DNA of 64,000 nt from Stenopsyche tienmushanensis (lineage: Eukaryota > Arthropoda > Insecta > Trichoptera > Stenopsychidae): NCBI GenBank assembly GCA_008973525.1, contig WACJ01000405.1, forward strand, positions 620,001 to 684,000, written 5' to 3'. Below are positions 25,850-35,627 of this stretch, in pieces. The notes beneath the pieces were generated by a model that was not told where the DNA came from, searched no databases, and worked only from the letters and a program-made list of their open reading frames with translations. The translations under genes were made by a program, and so were the position numbers. Each line of letters starts with the position of its first letter. Position 1 is the first letter of the stretch.

Positions 25850-26060
25850 ATTCCGTGGTTCACACGATCTTCAGACCTGATACCACTGGATTTCTTTGTT
25901 TAGGGACGTGCCCTATTCCGTGGATCGCACGGTCTCCAGACCTGACACCACTGGATTTTATGTCTAGTGACGTACCCTTTTCTGTAGCTCGAACGGTCTT
26001 TAGGTGTAACACTAATAGATTTCTTTGTCTAGCGACATGCTCTATTCCGTGGCTTGAACA
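25850..26060 (+). repeat. Tandem array of 65-bp units from a mariner-type catalytic motif
   Basis: Three full units (25850-25914, 25915-25978, 25979-26043) and a partial fourth (from 26044) each begin attccgtgg or a variant and carry a cagacctgacaccactgg segment. Unit 2 reads IPWIARSPDLTPLDF in the plus frame. This is the signature around the third catalytic aspartate of mariner-superfamily transposases (PRSPDLTPLDFFLWG type). Unit 1 keeps RPDTTGF and unit 3 is most decayed. The 64-65 bp period shifts the frame, so no repetitive protein is implied. Flanking DNA lacks the rest of the transposase. Confidence 0.75.
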
Positions 26061-26258
26061 CAACAAGTTTGAAAGAAAAATTCATCCAAGATTTCAAATA
26101 AGTTACATTTGCGACAACACTACAAACATTTGTAAATATTTGGTTATTCAAACCATAGTTTAATTTTAAAAATATATCGATTGTGTGTGGGCGGGAACCT
26201 CAAGACAGCTCTCCCGCACCGCATATACGCTTCTAGATGAATGATCTAAGCGCGGGTC

Positions 26259-26362
26259 TATTTTTTATCGGATCGACGCAAAAGCCGCAAAGGAAAAAAA
26301 TATGGTCCGCCTGACTGGGAGAACATATCATTCTGCGGCCAAGGCTGTTGGACGACTCTTTC
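26259..26362 (+). repeat. Palindromic-core repeat family P, degenerate copy 3
   Basis: Only the right part of the core is clear: attctgcggccaaggctg then ttggacgac, matching the box after the hairpin in other copies (GCAGCCAAGGC...CGACGAC). Upstream, tattttttatcggatcgacg resembles tattttttattggtcgcgag at 44.75 kb. The left arm of the hairpin has decayed. Confidence 0.4.
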
Positions 26363-26809
26363 CGCCCAAATCAGATTAAATTCAAATTTAAAACTTATTC
26401 GTGACATAAAAACGCCTAAATATATAATATTATTTTTAATAAAACAACGGTAAGTAAGGTCAACCACATTACAGTTGCATGTATTGGTCAATTAAATGTG
26501 GTCAATCAATTGGACTTATATTGCATAAAATATTGAATTTGGATGTGCAGAAGCAAATTTGATCGGCATAGTGATGACGATTTATCGTAAAGACATGGGT
26601 CAACCACTCTCACCACCGCAAATATCGTCCGGTTCCGAATTTAGCTCAAGAGGAATAGCCAAGTACATGGAAATTCAAAATCCACTATTCTCAAACTGCT
26701 CAAGCCACTGCATGTCGTCGCTTACGAAACATTTCCAGTTAAGCATATTTATTCATGCTACAAATTACATTTATTTCCTCGAAACGTGCTATTAATGAAT
26801 GAGTAAATA
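26363..26809. other. AT-rich DNA, no gene seen
   Basis: No repeats or long frames. A short frame near 26559-26795 has no recognisable similarity. Confidence 0.4.
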
Positions 26810-27200
26810 TTCACACACGTGGGCGTACACCCTCATTAATATTCATTATTATTTCTCACGAATTTCGGATGTGAAAACAATTTTTTACTTTGTCGTGATT
26901 TAAACTGGGCTATAGGGTCGCTCATTAATTGGTGACCTTTCAATCAGCCGAGCCACTATTTTCTGTTCTGGTATTTCACTGCCACACTCGCAGTTTCCCT
27001 AATTACACCTGTTATTTACTTAATACTGACTATCAGCAAAATGAAATGTGAAATGGGCGTGACAGTGTTGGCAACGGCTATTGCACCCGGGTCACGCAAT
27101 TCTGAAAACCCACCCTGCCGTCAAAAAAGCCTCCCGACTTTTCCCGGCATTCCTCACTAATTGTCCGCCGCCATAATTCATTCTTTTCGCACAATCATTT
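26810..27200. other. GC-richer unique block, candidate cis-regulatory DNA
   Basis: The block contains clustered motifs that resemble known factor sites: an E-box CACACGTG (26815), paired CATTAATATTCATTATTA elements, GCTCATTAATTGGTGACC, and near its end GTCCGCCGCCATAATTC (a Pho/YY1-like GCCAT core). It lacks transposon signatures and long frames. It is listed because it differs from its AT-rich neighbours. Function is inferred from motif content alone. Confidence 0.3.
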
Positions 27201-27526
27201 AAAGAAAGTTGTGCTGATGTCATCTTCATGTTCACCGAAAAGAATAATTAATCTAATTATCACTTTAATGCCTGGTGCTTCCTTTGAGTCTTTGTGGACC
27301 GTAAAAGTGGACACGCGAGCTTTCATAAAGATATTAACTGTAGGGGGAATGTTTCATCAACATTTTTTTTTTGGACTAGCTTATCTAATCAATGGCTAAA
27401 TTCCATTCATTAGCCAAAAAACTAAAATATTAATTAATGCAATGATGTTATTCAATTTATTTCATAAGTAGCAAAATAGTTTAATATGGACAAAAACAAA
27501 GTGTCTTGCAAAAGTATTTTTAAGTA

Positions 27527-27820
27527 GCAGATCATGAATTGGTTCGGGGTGTCCGATCGCGAAGCGTTCTTTTGATGTATCAGTGGTCTGAAATTTGGAC
27601 CGGTTAGACACGGAACTCTTATGGCCACTCCCTCCAATTTTAGAGCATTTAGAGCTTTCTGCAAGGACTTTCTGAGTCGTAGAACTCCCACCCCCCTCAC
27701 CATCTACCCAGCAACCTCTAAGAGTCAACGGCCATGCATCTTTTTGGGTCAGAGGAGTCATCAGTTGTCTCCTGTTCTGACCATCTTCCAACCTTCGGCG
27801 CCTCTTCGAATCGGACCATA
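27527..27820 (+). repeat. Interspersed repeat family B, copy 4 with extension
   Basis: The core 27527-27646 reads gcagatcatg, gtgtccgatcgcgaagcg, gtggtctgaaatttggaccg and gttagacacggaac. As in copy 3 it continues with ggccactccctccaatttta. The GC-rich tail to about 27820, ending in tatatatata, may belong to the same element, but no other copy here extends that far. Frames over this block exist on both strands but none shows a known domain. Confidence 0.65.
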
Positions 27821-28263
27821 TATATATAGAGAAGCAATAATTGAATAGTGTTCTAAAATAAAAACGATCAATTTAATGAAAATAAATGTATATCAGTCTG
27901 TTCAACCGAACCAAACGTCACCTAAGCATATCAAAAATAATTCGAGGATGATTCAAATATAACCCGGAATTTTATTGTACAAATCAAAATAGAATGGAAT
28001 ATATATTTTTTTAAAAAAGTTCCCTTCATTAGAAATACATTTATTCATTAGATAGGAAGTTTCTTGATCCCGTCGCCAAAAGATGACGAGAAGTAGCATC
28101 CTCTGTTGCGCAACGTGTAATTATTCATTTTCTCGTAAACGAATGCATGAAATCAAATGAAATTTTAAGTAAGCTTGAGGCGCAGTTTGATAATGCTACT
28201 TGTAATAAGACATAAGTGTTTGATTGGGCCCAAAAGTTTCGTGTGTATTTTGGGACTCGTATA
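27821..28263. other. AT-rich DNA, no gene seen
   Basis: No coding or RNA signal. The final base pairs (28262-28263) are the TA target duplication of the adjacent family A element. Confidence 0.45.
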
Positions 28264-28682
28264 CACTTAAACCTTTTTTTGTGCGATAGATAAAATCGCA
28301 CAAAAAAGCTATGACTTACATATAAAAAGTGAAGATGCGTTCAATGAATTTTAAAAACCGCATAACTTCAAAACAGCTATATAAAATATATCCAAAATCC
28401 AATAAAAAATAACATTTTCGATGTCTCAAAATCGCTCTCTTCTTCGGAAGAAATAGTATACCCAGTATCAATGTCATCATTATTCGATGTAGATTTTTTT
28501 TTCCAACAATATAATTCATAATTAGTAAATATGTCACTATAGTCTTTAACTTAAAAAAATTCAGTCCAGTCATTTTTTGGCTTTGTCACAGTTTTAATTT
28601 TTTTTAAATAGTTAAAAAAATTACATAAATCTGGTACAAATAACCGCATAACTTCGAAGTCGCACAAAAAGAAGTTTGAGTG
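28264..28682 (+). mobile_element. Tigger-like element family A, short copy with both ends
   Basis: The left end is CACTTAAACCTTTTTTTGTG and the right end gcacaaaaagaagtttgagt plus G, flanked by TA on both sides (28262-28263 and 28683-28684). This is TIR and TA target-site structure typical of Tc1/mariner-superfamily elements. It is an internally deleted form of the 1-kb copy at 62343-63375 in the same orientation. On the minus strand a remnant of the acidic tail region (NYIVGKK near 28500) is visible, frameshifted. A MITE-sized, non-autonomous copy. Confidence 0.8.
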
Positions 28683-28684
28683 TA

Positions 28685-31627
28685 TATGAGGTTTTTTTTA
28701 AATTTACGTGCTTCAAATTTAGATGATAAGGTCTGAATAATAGATTTATCTATCTCTTTATTGATATGATCTATTGATATATAAATATCCTGGATTAATG
28801 TGAGGAAGTTTTTTCTATTCTAAATATACCTTTTTGCTATAGTGATGATACATAGATAATAGATAATATCAATTTTGAGAACTATTAGGTAATAAACTAC
28901 AAATCCAACTTCAAAATATCCCACTACAATATGTTTTGCATTGTTGAGAGTCCGCTCCACATCTCTAAGTAATCGAGTTTAAGAAAAAATATATGGATTG
29001 ATGAATTGAAATCTGAAATATGATGCTTAACGGGATATTATTTGGCTGTATTAGAATTTAAAAATTCCATCCCCTTCCCTTATATTCATAGTATTTATTG
29101 TTGAAACGTGTTGACAAATTTTATTGTGTATTATCAGATGACGCATTAGGTGCGGAGAATGAAGTCATTGTTAAGCTTGATGAATTTGCATCACGCGGTT
29201 CAAAAAATCTATTTTCAAAATGTATTTTTATGATATATTCCATAAAAGGGTTAAAACTTACATACGGCAAATATGTGCGCTGAGGGTTGTTGATTTTTGT
29301 AGATCAAAGACCAAATATTCTGATGGAGTTAATACAAAAGTAAGATATGGGTCGGGACAAATATGAATAAAAGAGTTATCGAACTCCACGAAAACTTACA
29401 GATTTGGGTATCTTCCCGGGGCAGATATTTCCATGGGTCGTATTATTTTTATGTAAATGTCTTTATAAGTCCATATCTATCGGATAAGCCCTCGGAATGG
29501 AATGACCGCTATCCATTCGTGGCTTTGCATCGTTTGCGTGAGATTTATGAGGGATTATTACATAACAATAAATATATTTTGAACTGCCGCGGGAAATATA
29601 CACCCCCGATATAGTGAGAACGCGCCGGACGCGGTCTAGCCGTGGCACTGGTGCTTTTTGTGCATACTGTACCTACGCTGTGCACCGAAATATGTGGATA
29701 CTTTTTTTACGCATCGTCCATTATAATGCGAAACGATAATTATTCAAATTGGGGCCGTTCTTCATTTTTGTACGGAACTTCGGTCATATATCATTACGGT
29801 CACGCATGGTTATACATCGGACGAATAATTGTTTTTCGTATTTTGACAAATTAAAAGGCGTACATGAAAAGGCTTTTTTACGTGTCTAGATCAATTGCAG
29901 AAGGCGAGAGTGTTCTCGATTTGCATGACTTGAACTTTGATTTCGCCAGCGAAATATTTGACATTGTTTAATTCACAAAGTCGTTCGTATCAAACGTATT
30001 ATTTCAATGGATTTCAAATATTTAAATTCATAGACAATTAATCACCTTTTTGTACATTTGTCAAGACGATGTAAATTTAGTACATTTAACAACACTTACG
30101 ACAAAATGAATTCATGGTTTTAAAAGAAAAATAGAAAAGAATGACTTTTAACACGAAAAAGTCATTGATGTGTTTTTTAATAGCCCTTTTTGCCCTTAGC
30201 TAAATTATTGTGTATTTTATAAAATAATAATTTTTCCGTAAAATTTCATCATTTTTCTACGTATAATGGACTTTAATATGTTAATTTCCATTTTATTTTA
30301 TTCATTCAGTTTAATTTTCCAAAAATACAACCAAAAAACTCACAAAGGGATGTTTTAAAATTGCCAAGAGGTTGAAAAATAATAAACATCTTATTCACAA
30401 AATTTATTTTGATTTTAAACGTTCGTAATTTATTATTAACCCTTCACATACTAAACACATAAGATGGCCCTTTTCTGGTACAATGATTCTTTGAGGGTAG
30501 AAAGAGGTAGTTTTCCGAAGGTTGATCAATGTCATTTTCTTATAAATTTATTGTAAATAATCCCAATTTAATTATCTATTATAGAATCCAAAGTAATTTA
30601 ATACACAACTATTTGAAAACAACCCAAATTTACTAGCTTGAGAATAAAGTGCCAGCTTAAAATATAATTTTTATATTACCTTCATTTTTAAGGGTTGCTT
30701 TTTTAGATTTTCAAAGCTTCACAATAATAAAGTTAAATTATCGCTAGATGTCAGCAACTTTTTCTAGTCTATATTTTTGCGTGGTTATATAAAATGTAAA
30801 GTTCTTAAATTAAGATAAACGCTATTCCCAGATTTTGGAGATTTTGTAAAAATAATATTATTTTGCTTTCGACTAATGTTTATCATTTTTAAACATATAT
30901 TCGTATATATTATTTGAATGTTATTACTATCAAAAAATTGAATTCAAATTTGATATTTGATTGAAAAATAAATACCATATAATTTGTGATTTTATAAAGC
31001 AAAAGTCCATTAAAAATGAGCCCTTAGGTTATGATGTTATCCTGAGCTAAACATTATTTTAATAATAAAGATGTTCTTGTCATCATATTTATTTAATTTT
31101 TAATACAAACAATTACTATAAATATTTTAAAAGAGCTTCATAACTGACGTCAATTTTGGAACTTGATTTTGTTAAAAAATATTGAATTGAAATATGTAGC
31201 CTTTTAGGTTGTAGACAATGATTTTGAGATAATACTACAAAGTGTCATATTTGAAGTGTGATATGAAGGCACAAGTTAACATAATAAAGTATAAACATAA
31301 TAAAATATATTTCTGTATGAGATCTGAAATGGAGACTACATCCATATAGCTCTGTTAAAAGGCAAATTTATGTTTTATTGCAATATCCATATCTTATTTG
31401 CTCTCCATAAAAGTTTATAACCGCCTTTATGCTGTGTGGAGAGAAAATTTTCATGCATCGATGACGCCATTACTATCGTATAACTCAATATTTTTGTAGG
31501 ATTTTTTTATGAAATTGCGCAAAAACGACCCCAAATGAAGAAGAAAATAAATTATTGTCAAAATTTAGAGAAAAACCAGTTGTCTCATTTTTTATTCATG
31601 GATGCAAAAATCATAGAAATCCAATGA
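28685..31627. other. Unique DNA, mostly AT-rich; denser patch at 29.1-29.9 kb
   Basis: The patch 29090-29860 has fewer stops and several frames (61, 83 and 70 codons). These are in different phases, have no known domains and no clear splice sites linking them, so they are not called. A short palindrome ATTTCGC-CA-GCGAAAT lies near 29940. From 30.0 to 31.6 kb the DNA is very AT-rich; a TTAACCCTTCACATAC string at about 30437 could be a piggyBac-like end but is unpaired. Confidence 0.4.
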
Positions 31628-31822
31628 CCAGATTATTATTTATTTCTTTCATTGAAAAAATATTTATGTGGTAAAAATTTTAATTCAAAAAATTATATGA
31701 AAATGTACCTGGATCATAATTTGCCAACAAACCTGATAAATTTTGGCAAGACGGCATTAATGAGGCTTCCGGAGAGATGGAGAAAGGTAATAGAACAGAA
31801 TGGATCATATGTTATTCAATAA
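31628..31822 (+). pseudogene. Mariner transposase C-terminal fragment
   Basis: Sixty-four codons stay open and end at a natural TAA. The frame opens with PDYYLFLSLKKYLCGKNF, corresponding to the mariner motif with the third catalytic aspartate (SDYHLFRSLK...L.GK.F). It finishes with LPERWRKVIEQNGSYVIQ, the near-universal mariner C-terminal LPxRWxKVIENxGxYF block. An in-frame TGA sits directly upstream at 31625-31627, so the fragment is cut off from any earlier coding. The preserved reading frame suggests it is younger than the 18.9-kb relic. Confidence 0.9.
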
Positions 31823-31887
31823 ATTTTGATGTAATACAAATTATTGTTTATTTTTTTCTTAATATGAAAACTTATGGAACACCCTGA
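31628..31887 (+). mobile_element. Mariner element, 3' end only
   Basis: A transposase C-terminus (31628-31822) is followed by a short untranslated stretch. It ends in a terminal inverted repeat reading AACTTATGGAACACCCTGA, then TA at 31888-31889. The TIR resembles that of the mariner at 18.9 kb (CCTATGGGACAACCTAA in the same orientation). The 5' two thirds of the element are absent or decayed beyond recognition, although related sequence might extend upstream towards 31.4 kb. Confidence 0.8.
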
Positions 31888-31889
31888 TA

Positions 31890-32109
31890 TTTTATAGTGT
31901 TCATTGTGGGAAAAATTTCACAGTGTCAATAAATTTAAGAAATTGAATGTGTCAGTATCTCTGATCGATTGTCTCGAACCAGGTTTACCCAGATTTCCAG
32001 GATCAAAAATAAAATCGTTATATTGCGCTTCAAAATGGATGAACTTGCACGTGGGATTTTATGCTGCCAGATTGTGAAAGACTGTACAAGGTCATTAATT
32101 TAAAAAGAG
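31890..32109. other. AT-rich spacer, nothing seen
   Basis: No coding, RNA or repeat signal between the mariner end and the next family P copy. Confidence 0.5.
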
Positions 32110-32215
32110 TGTTTGCTTTGAGATCTTTTTTTTACTTGAAAAGGAAATCCAGTTGCGAGACAACAGATGACGCCAACGGGAAGAAAGCATATTCACATGG
32201 TCAAGACTATTAGTA
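32110..32215 (+). repeat. Palindromic-core repeat family P, copy 4
   Basis: It aligns with 58204-58338: gtttgctttgagatc, then ccagttgcgagacaaca, gacgccaacgggaagaa and ggtcaagactatta. The right arm of the hairpin is decayed (catattcacatgg), so the left arm GGGAAGAA has no good partner. It belongs to the diverged branch of the family that carries the gccaacgggaagaa form. Confidence 0.55.
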
Positions 32216-33865
32216 TACGTTCTCTTATTTTTTCCTGCATATCTACATTTCAAACTTGCACGTTGTTAGATCCCTTAAAAAATTTACACAGAGATGCCGC
32301 ATTTACGTTCTTCTTTATCAATCATTTCTTCTATATGGAAACCAAGAAAACTTATTTCTCAAAGCATATTAAGTAGCCCTTCCCCATATAATAATCATGC
32401 CATATAATACTACTTTTTTTCATTAGTATGTAATACACGTTATTAAGCTTAGAAAGACTCAATCAACAGCTTTCAGCTTGAATTAATAAACCTGTATGTT
32501 AGCGCAAACGGTTTATAAAATGCGAGCAAATATTCGGTGCATCTATGAAGTGCATGTCATCTCTGGGGCGCATCAGAACAAAATTGCCCGCTGAGACTTC
32601 TAGTGGTGCATTCCGCGTTCCAGAACCGAGAAATGCACTTTCCTGAAACAAAACACTTTAACCGCGAAGACGGCGAAGGGTGTCAGCATACGACCCGGTG
32701 CAGTGCACACGCCGTGTTTTCTTGATTGGCATTCGCCGCATGCTGCACGAAGGAAGATCCTCCACCATCTTTATGGTGGAGGGCAAGATTGGATGCTAAA
32801 TAAGTCAGATCTTACGGTTTGATATGCAGTGTTGGCCTGAATTCGTCTCCCTGCATACGAATGCTGTCCTCCGGAGCGAAACGCTTTATTCGTTTCCGTT
32901 TATAAAATATTCATGTAGAATTAAATGTCTTCTTATCATCTTTTTATGCCTGGAGCCAGCTTGATATCATGTAAGAGATCGGCTTTGAATTCATGAACGA
33001 AATATAATACAGTGGAGAACGTCTCAGGATTGACAGCTTGACAGCGTCGCAGCGTCTAAAAAACAACCACCGCCGCTTTGTGCTCGAAGCTGAGCTGAGT
33101 AAAATGTTGACAATGTTCTAGGAGACTTTATATATTTTTTCTGACATATGTACCTTTGAGAGCCACTTTGTGGCTCGTTTAACATTACCATTTAGAAACT
33201 AAAATGTATAACAATTTAAATTAAACTTTATTTCATTGCCTCAAAAAATTGACCTTCTTAGGTTTTATTCTTATAGCACAATTAAATCACCTTTTCACAT
33301 TCTTCTACAACATTTTAAAATTTAACACGCAAAAAAGCATAAAGAATACTAATATCTTAATTATTCATCCATTATTAGACGTAAGTGATCTCCAGGCCAG
33401 GTTTTTAAAAGGAGAGAATCTAAAAGCCAAATGACAAATTTATCATTTAATTTTTATTACAAATTCATTTTTTTAGATCTACAAAATTTGAGTAAATCTA
33501 GATCGAAACTATCTATCAAAAATATCAAACCTATTGGTATGATGATTTATTTTTATAGTATGTACATTTTATCAAATAAAATCTATATTTATAAGGAAAA
33601 TCCCTAGAGTTAATAGGGTTTTTAATCTAGTTCTTATCCATATCTGTGATGTAACTCAAAAAAATAATTGTCACATTGGATATTGTTTCTAAGTCTAAAT
33701 TTATTTATGCATGATAAAAATATTTAGCCCTTTGAGTAGTGAATTAACTTCATTTAAAATTTAATTGCAACGTGACAAACAGATCATAATAATTTGACAT
33801 AATCATTCAAATAAATAACATTCTATTAGAAATACAAACAGAAATTTAAATAAAGTGATATGGAA
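32216..33865. other. Unique DNA with GC-richer block 32480-33110
   Basis: The block 32480-33110 contains several CG-rich motifs and the strong hairpin listed separately at 32759-32782. It ends in a gacagcttgacagcgtcgca repeat-like stretch near 33035. No exon or known RNA was recognised. From 33.1 kb on the DNA is AT-rich. Confidence 0.35.
32759..32782. other. Perfect 10-bp hairpin in GC-richer block
   Basis: CCTCCACCAT-CTTT-ATGGTGGAGG is a perfect 10-bp stem with a four-base loop. It is not followed by a U-run, so it is not an obvious terminator-like signal, and it is too short for a microRNA precursor. It could be a fold-back end or a chance palindrome. Confidence 0.75.
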
Positions 33866-33900
33866 TGCTGCCCGCAGTATGTGCGGGTATACTCATCAAA
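33866..33900 (-). repeat. Short inverted repeat family G, copy 1
   Basis: In reverse complement it reads tttgatgagtatacccgcac then a tactgcgggcagca segment. This matches 41080-41118 at most positions and 38098-38135 loosely. It forms its own hairpin CCCGCA-GTATG-TGCGGG. It may be a transposon terminus. Confidence 0.45.
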
Positions 33901-34684
33901 GAATTAACAATATAAAAGCCGATGATACAACATATGTTCCATATGGATAACCGTTCACATCCTTTAACTCGTTCTTCGCTGCGTCCATCAGATATGCGCG
34001 ACAAGCGGTCCCCCATCGCATAATTTTGATGGACATTTTCTTCCTCCGCTTAAATACGATTTAACAAGTTATTTCATTTTTATTTAATAGAAATATAACA
34101 TGCAAATATAAAATAAACATAATATAACCCTTTTTACATTTTTTTCTTTCTGGCGATTGAGAATTTGTCTCATATTTTTGTAACAAAGAGTAAAATTTCT
34201 TCTAATAGATTTTCCGTGCGGATTTTTATGAATTTCTAAATCGTTCGATTTTCCGACATTCTTTTACTAGAAGTTCCCGGAATTTTCTGACTTGAATATA
34301 AAAAATACTGATATGCTTGCAAAAAAAGTATGCTTTCAACTAAATGAAGGTTCTGTGGTAAGTATAGTTAAATCTTAAATAGTTTCCTCCCCTTGTCTGC
34401 TTGCTATTATATAATATCACATCGCTATATCTTCTGTTTACGCTCCCACTATCAAATTTGTACCCCGTGAGAAACAACACTAATTCAGGATGGGCGACGA
34501 ACGTGTTAAGTATATATGTCATTCTTCCGTCAATAGCAACTATCTAACGGCACATACCTTTTTAACTATGTTTGTCAACCATTTATGATGTTGTATAATG
34601 TTATATTTTTTAACATATGGTAAACAGCGTGCACATTTTTGTGCTTTTTGTTTAATTTTGACGAGTACATTCCAGTCAAATATA
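33901..34684. other. AT-rich DNA, no gene seen
   Basis: A CG-rich patch at 33955-34025 (cttcgctgcgtccatcagat, tatgcgcgacaagcgg) follows the family G repeat and may be part of the same element. The remainder is AT-rich, ending at the TA that flanks the next Tigger-like copy. Confidence 0.4.
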
Positions 34685-35627
34685 CTCTCAAACCTCATTT
34701 TGTGCGATTTCGAAGTTATGCGTTTTTCCAACGTGTTTTTTTCGAAACTACTTTTTTCAACACGGTTGACATCATGTCTCAAGTTTTTATTAATGGGTTA
34801 GATTTTTTTCTAAATAACCTTTTATTAATCCTACTAGATTTATGTCAAAATATTTTTTTAACTATTTAAAAAAAATAAAACTGACAAAATAAGGCCAAAA
34901 AATGACTTAACAGACCTTTTTTTTAAATAGTCGCCATTTTGTGATTTTTTTTTTTGAGTTAGGGACTATAGTGACATCTTTATTTATTTTGAATTATATT
35001 TTTGGACGTTCGAAATAAAACTCGGTGGTAATGCTACCTTCAATATCGAGCGAATGAGGAGGTGAATGTATGACACAGACGAAAAGGATGTAACCCCTTC
35101 CTGTGAATGGATATTGAAGAGGCCCATAGTTCTGTAGTGGACTGTCAGTGGCTGCACTATGATGATGATGATGATATTTTTGGAAAAAGAAAATCTACAC
35201 AGAACAATGATGAAATTGACACCGGGTATACTATTTCTAAGAGAGCGACTTGGATTGATATAGAAAAGCGCAAAAAAAAATCATACAGTAATGATTGTTT
35301 GTAATTAAAATAATTAGTATTTCCCTAGTGGATGTCTGGTATTTAAAATGCCAGATGTCAGACATCCTTAATATTTTAACAATGATGCAACACGTCCTTT
35401 AAATGTTACCAAAAATGTTATTTTTTAATTGCCTTATTGCTTATTTGTTTTTTTTATTAACTTTTTTTATGCGATTTTGGATATATTTTATATAGCTGTT
35501 TCAAAGTTATGCGGTTTTTAAAATCTATGGAAGACATCTTCACTTTTTCTACGTAAGTAACAGCTTTTTTGTGCGTTTTCTTTTTGTGCAATTTTCCGCG
35601 GTACACATCTATCGCACAAAAAAAGTG
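34685..35627 (-). mobile_element. Tigger-like element family A, nearly full non-autonomous copy
   Basis: It lies in opposite orientation to the 62.3-kb copy, between TA dinucleotides at 34683-34684 and 35628-35629. The left end is CTCTCAAACCTCATTTTGTG; the right end has lost part of the TIR (gcacaaaaaaagtg). Shared internal marks are a cgatttcgaagttatgcg box, caacacggttgacatcatg, cctactagatttatg, and the nested hairpin at 35330-35367. On the plus strand at about 35107-35250 a frame reads VVDCQWLHYDDDDDIFGKRK then NNDEIDTGYTIS, the acidic tail also seen at 62.7 kb on the minus strand. A W-L-x-x-D-D acidic tail is common at the C-terminus of Tigger transposases, so this is probably the remnant 3' coding end. 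Confidence 0.8.
35330..35367. other. Nested hairpin inside family A element
   Basis: GGATGTCTG (35330-35338) pairs with CAGACATCC (35359-35367), and TCTGGTATTT pairs with AAATGCCAGA inside it. The same structure is kept in the copy at 62596-62632 (tctggcatctcaaatgccag), so it is an original part of the element. Confidence 0.8.

Noticed and set aside
29098..29854. Series of plus-strand frames as exons of a host gene
   Set aside because: Three frames in different phases without convincing splice sites between them and no domain recognised.
30437..30460. piggyBac end TTAACCCTTCACATAC
   Set aside because: No opposite AAGGGTTAA end with inverted homology; the AGGGTTAA strings at 49270 and 61240 do not match it beyond the core, and the latter is a Tigger end.
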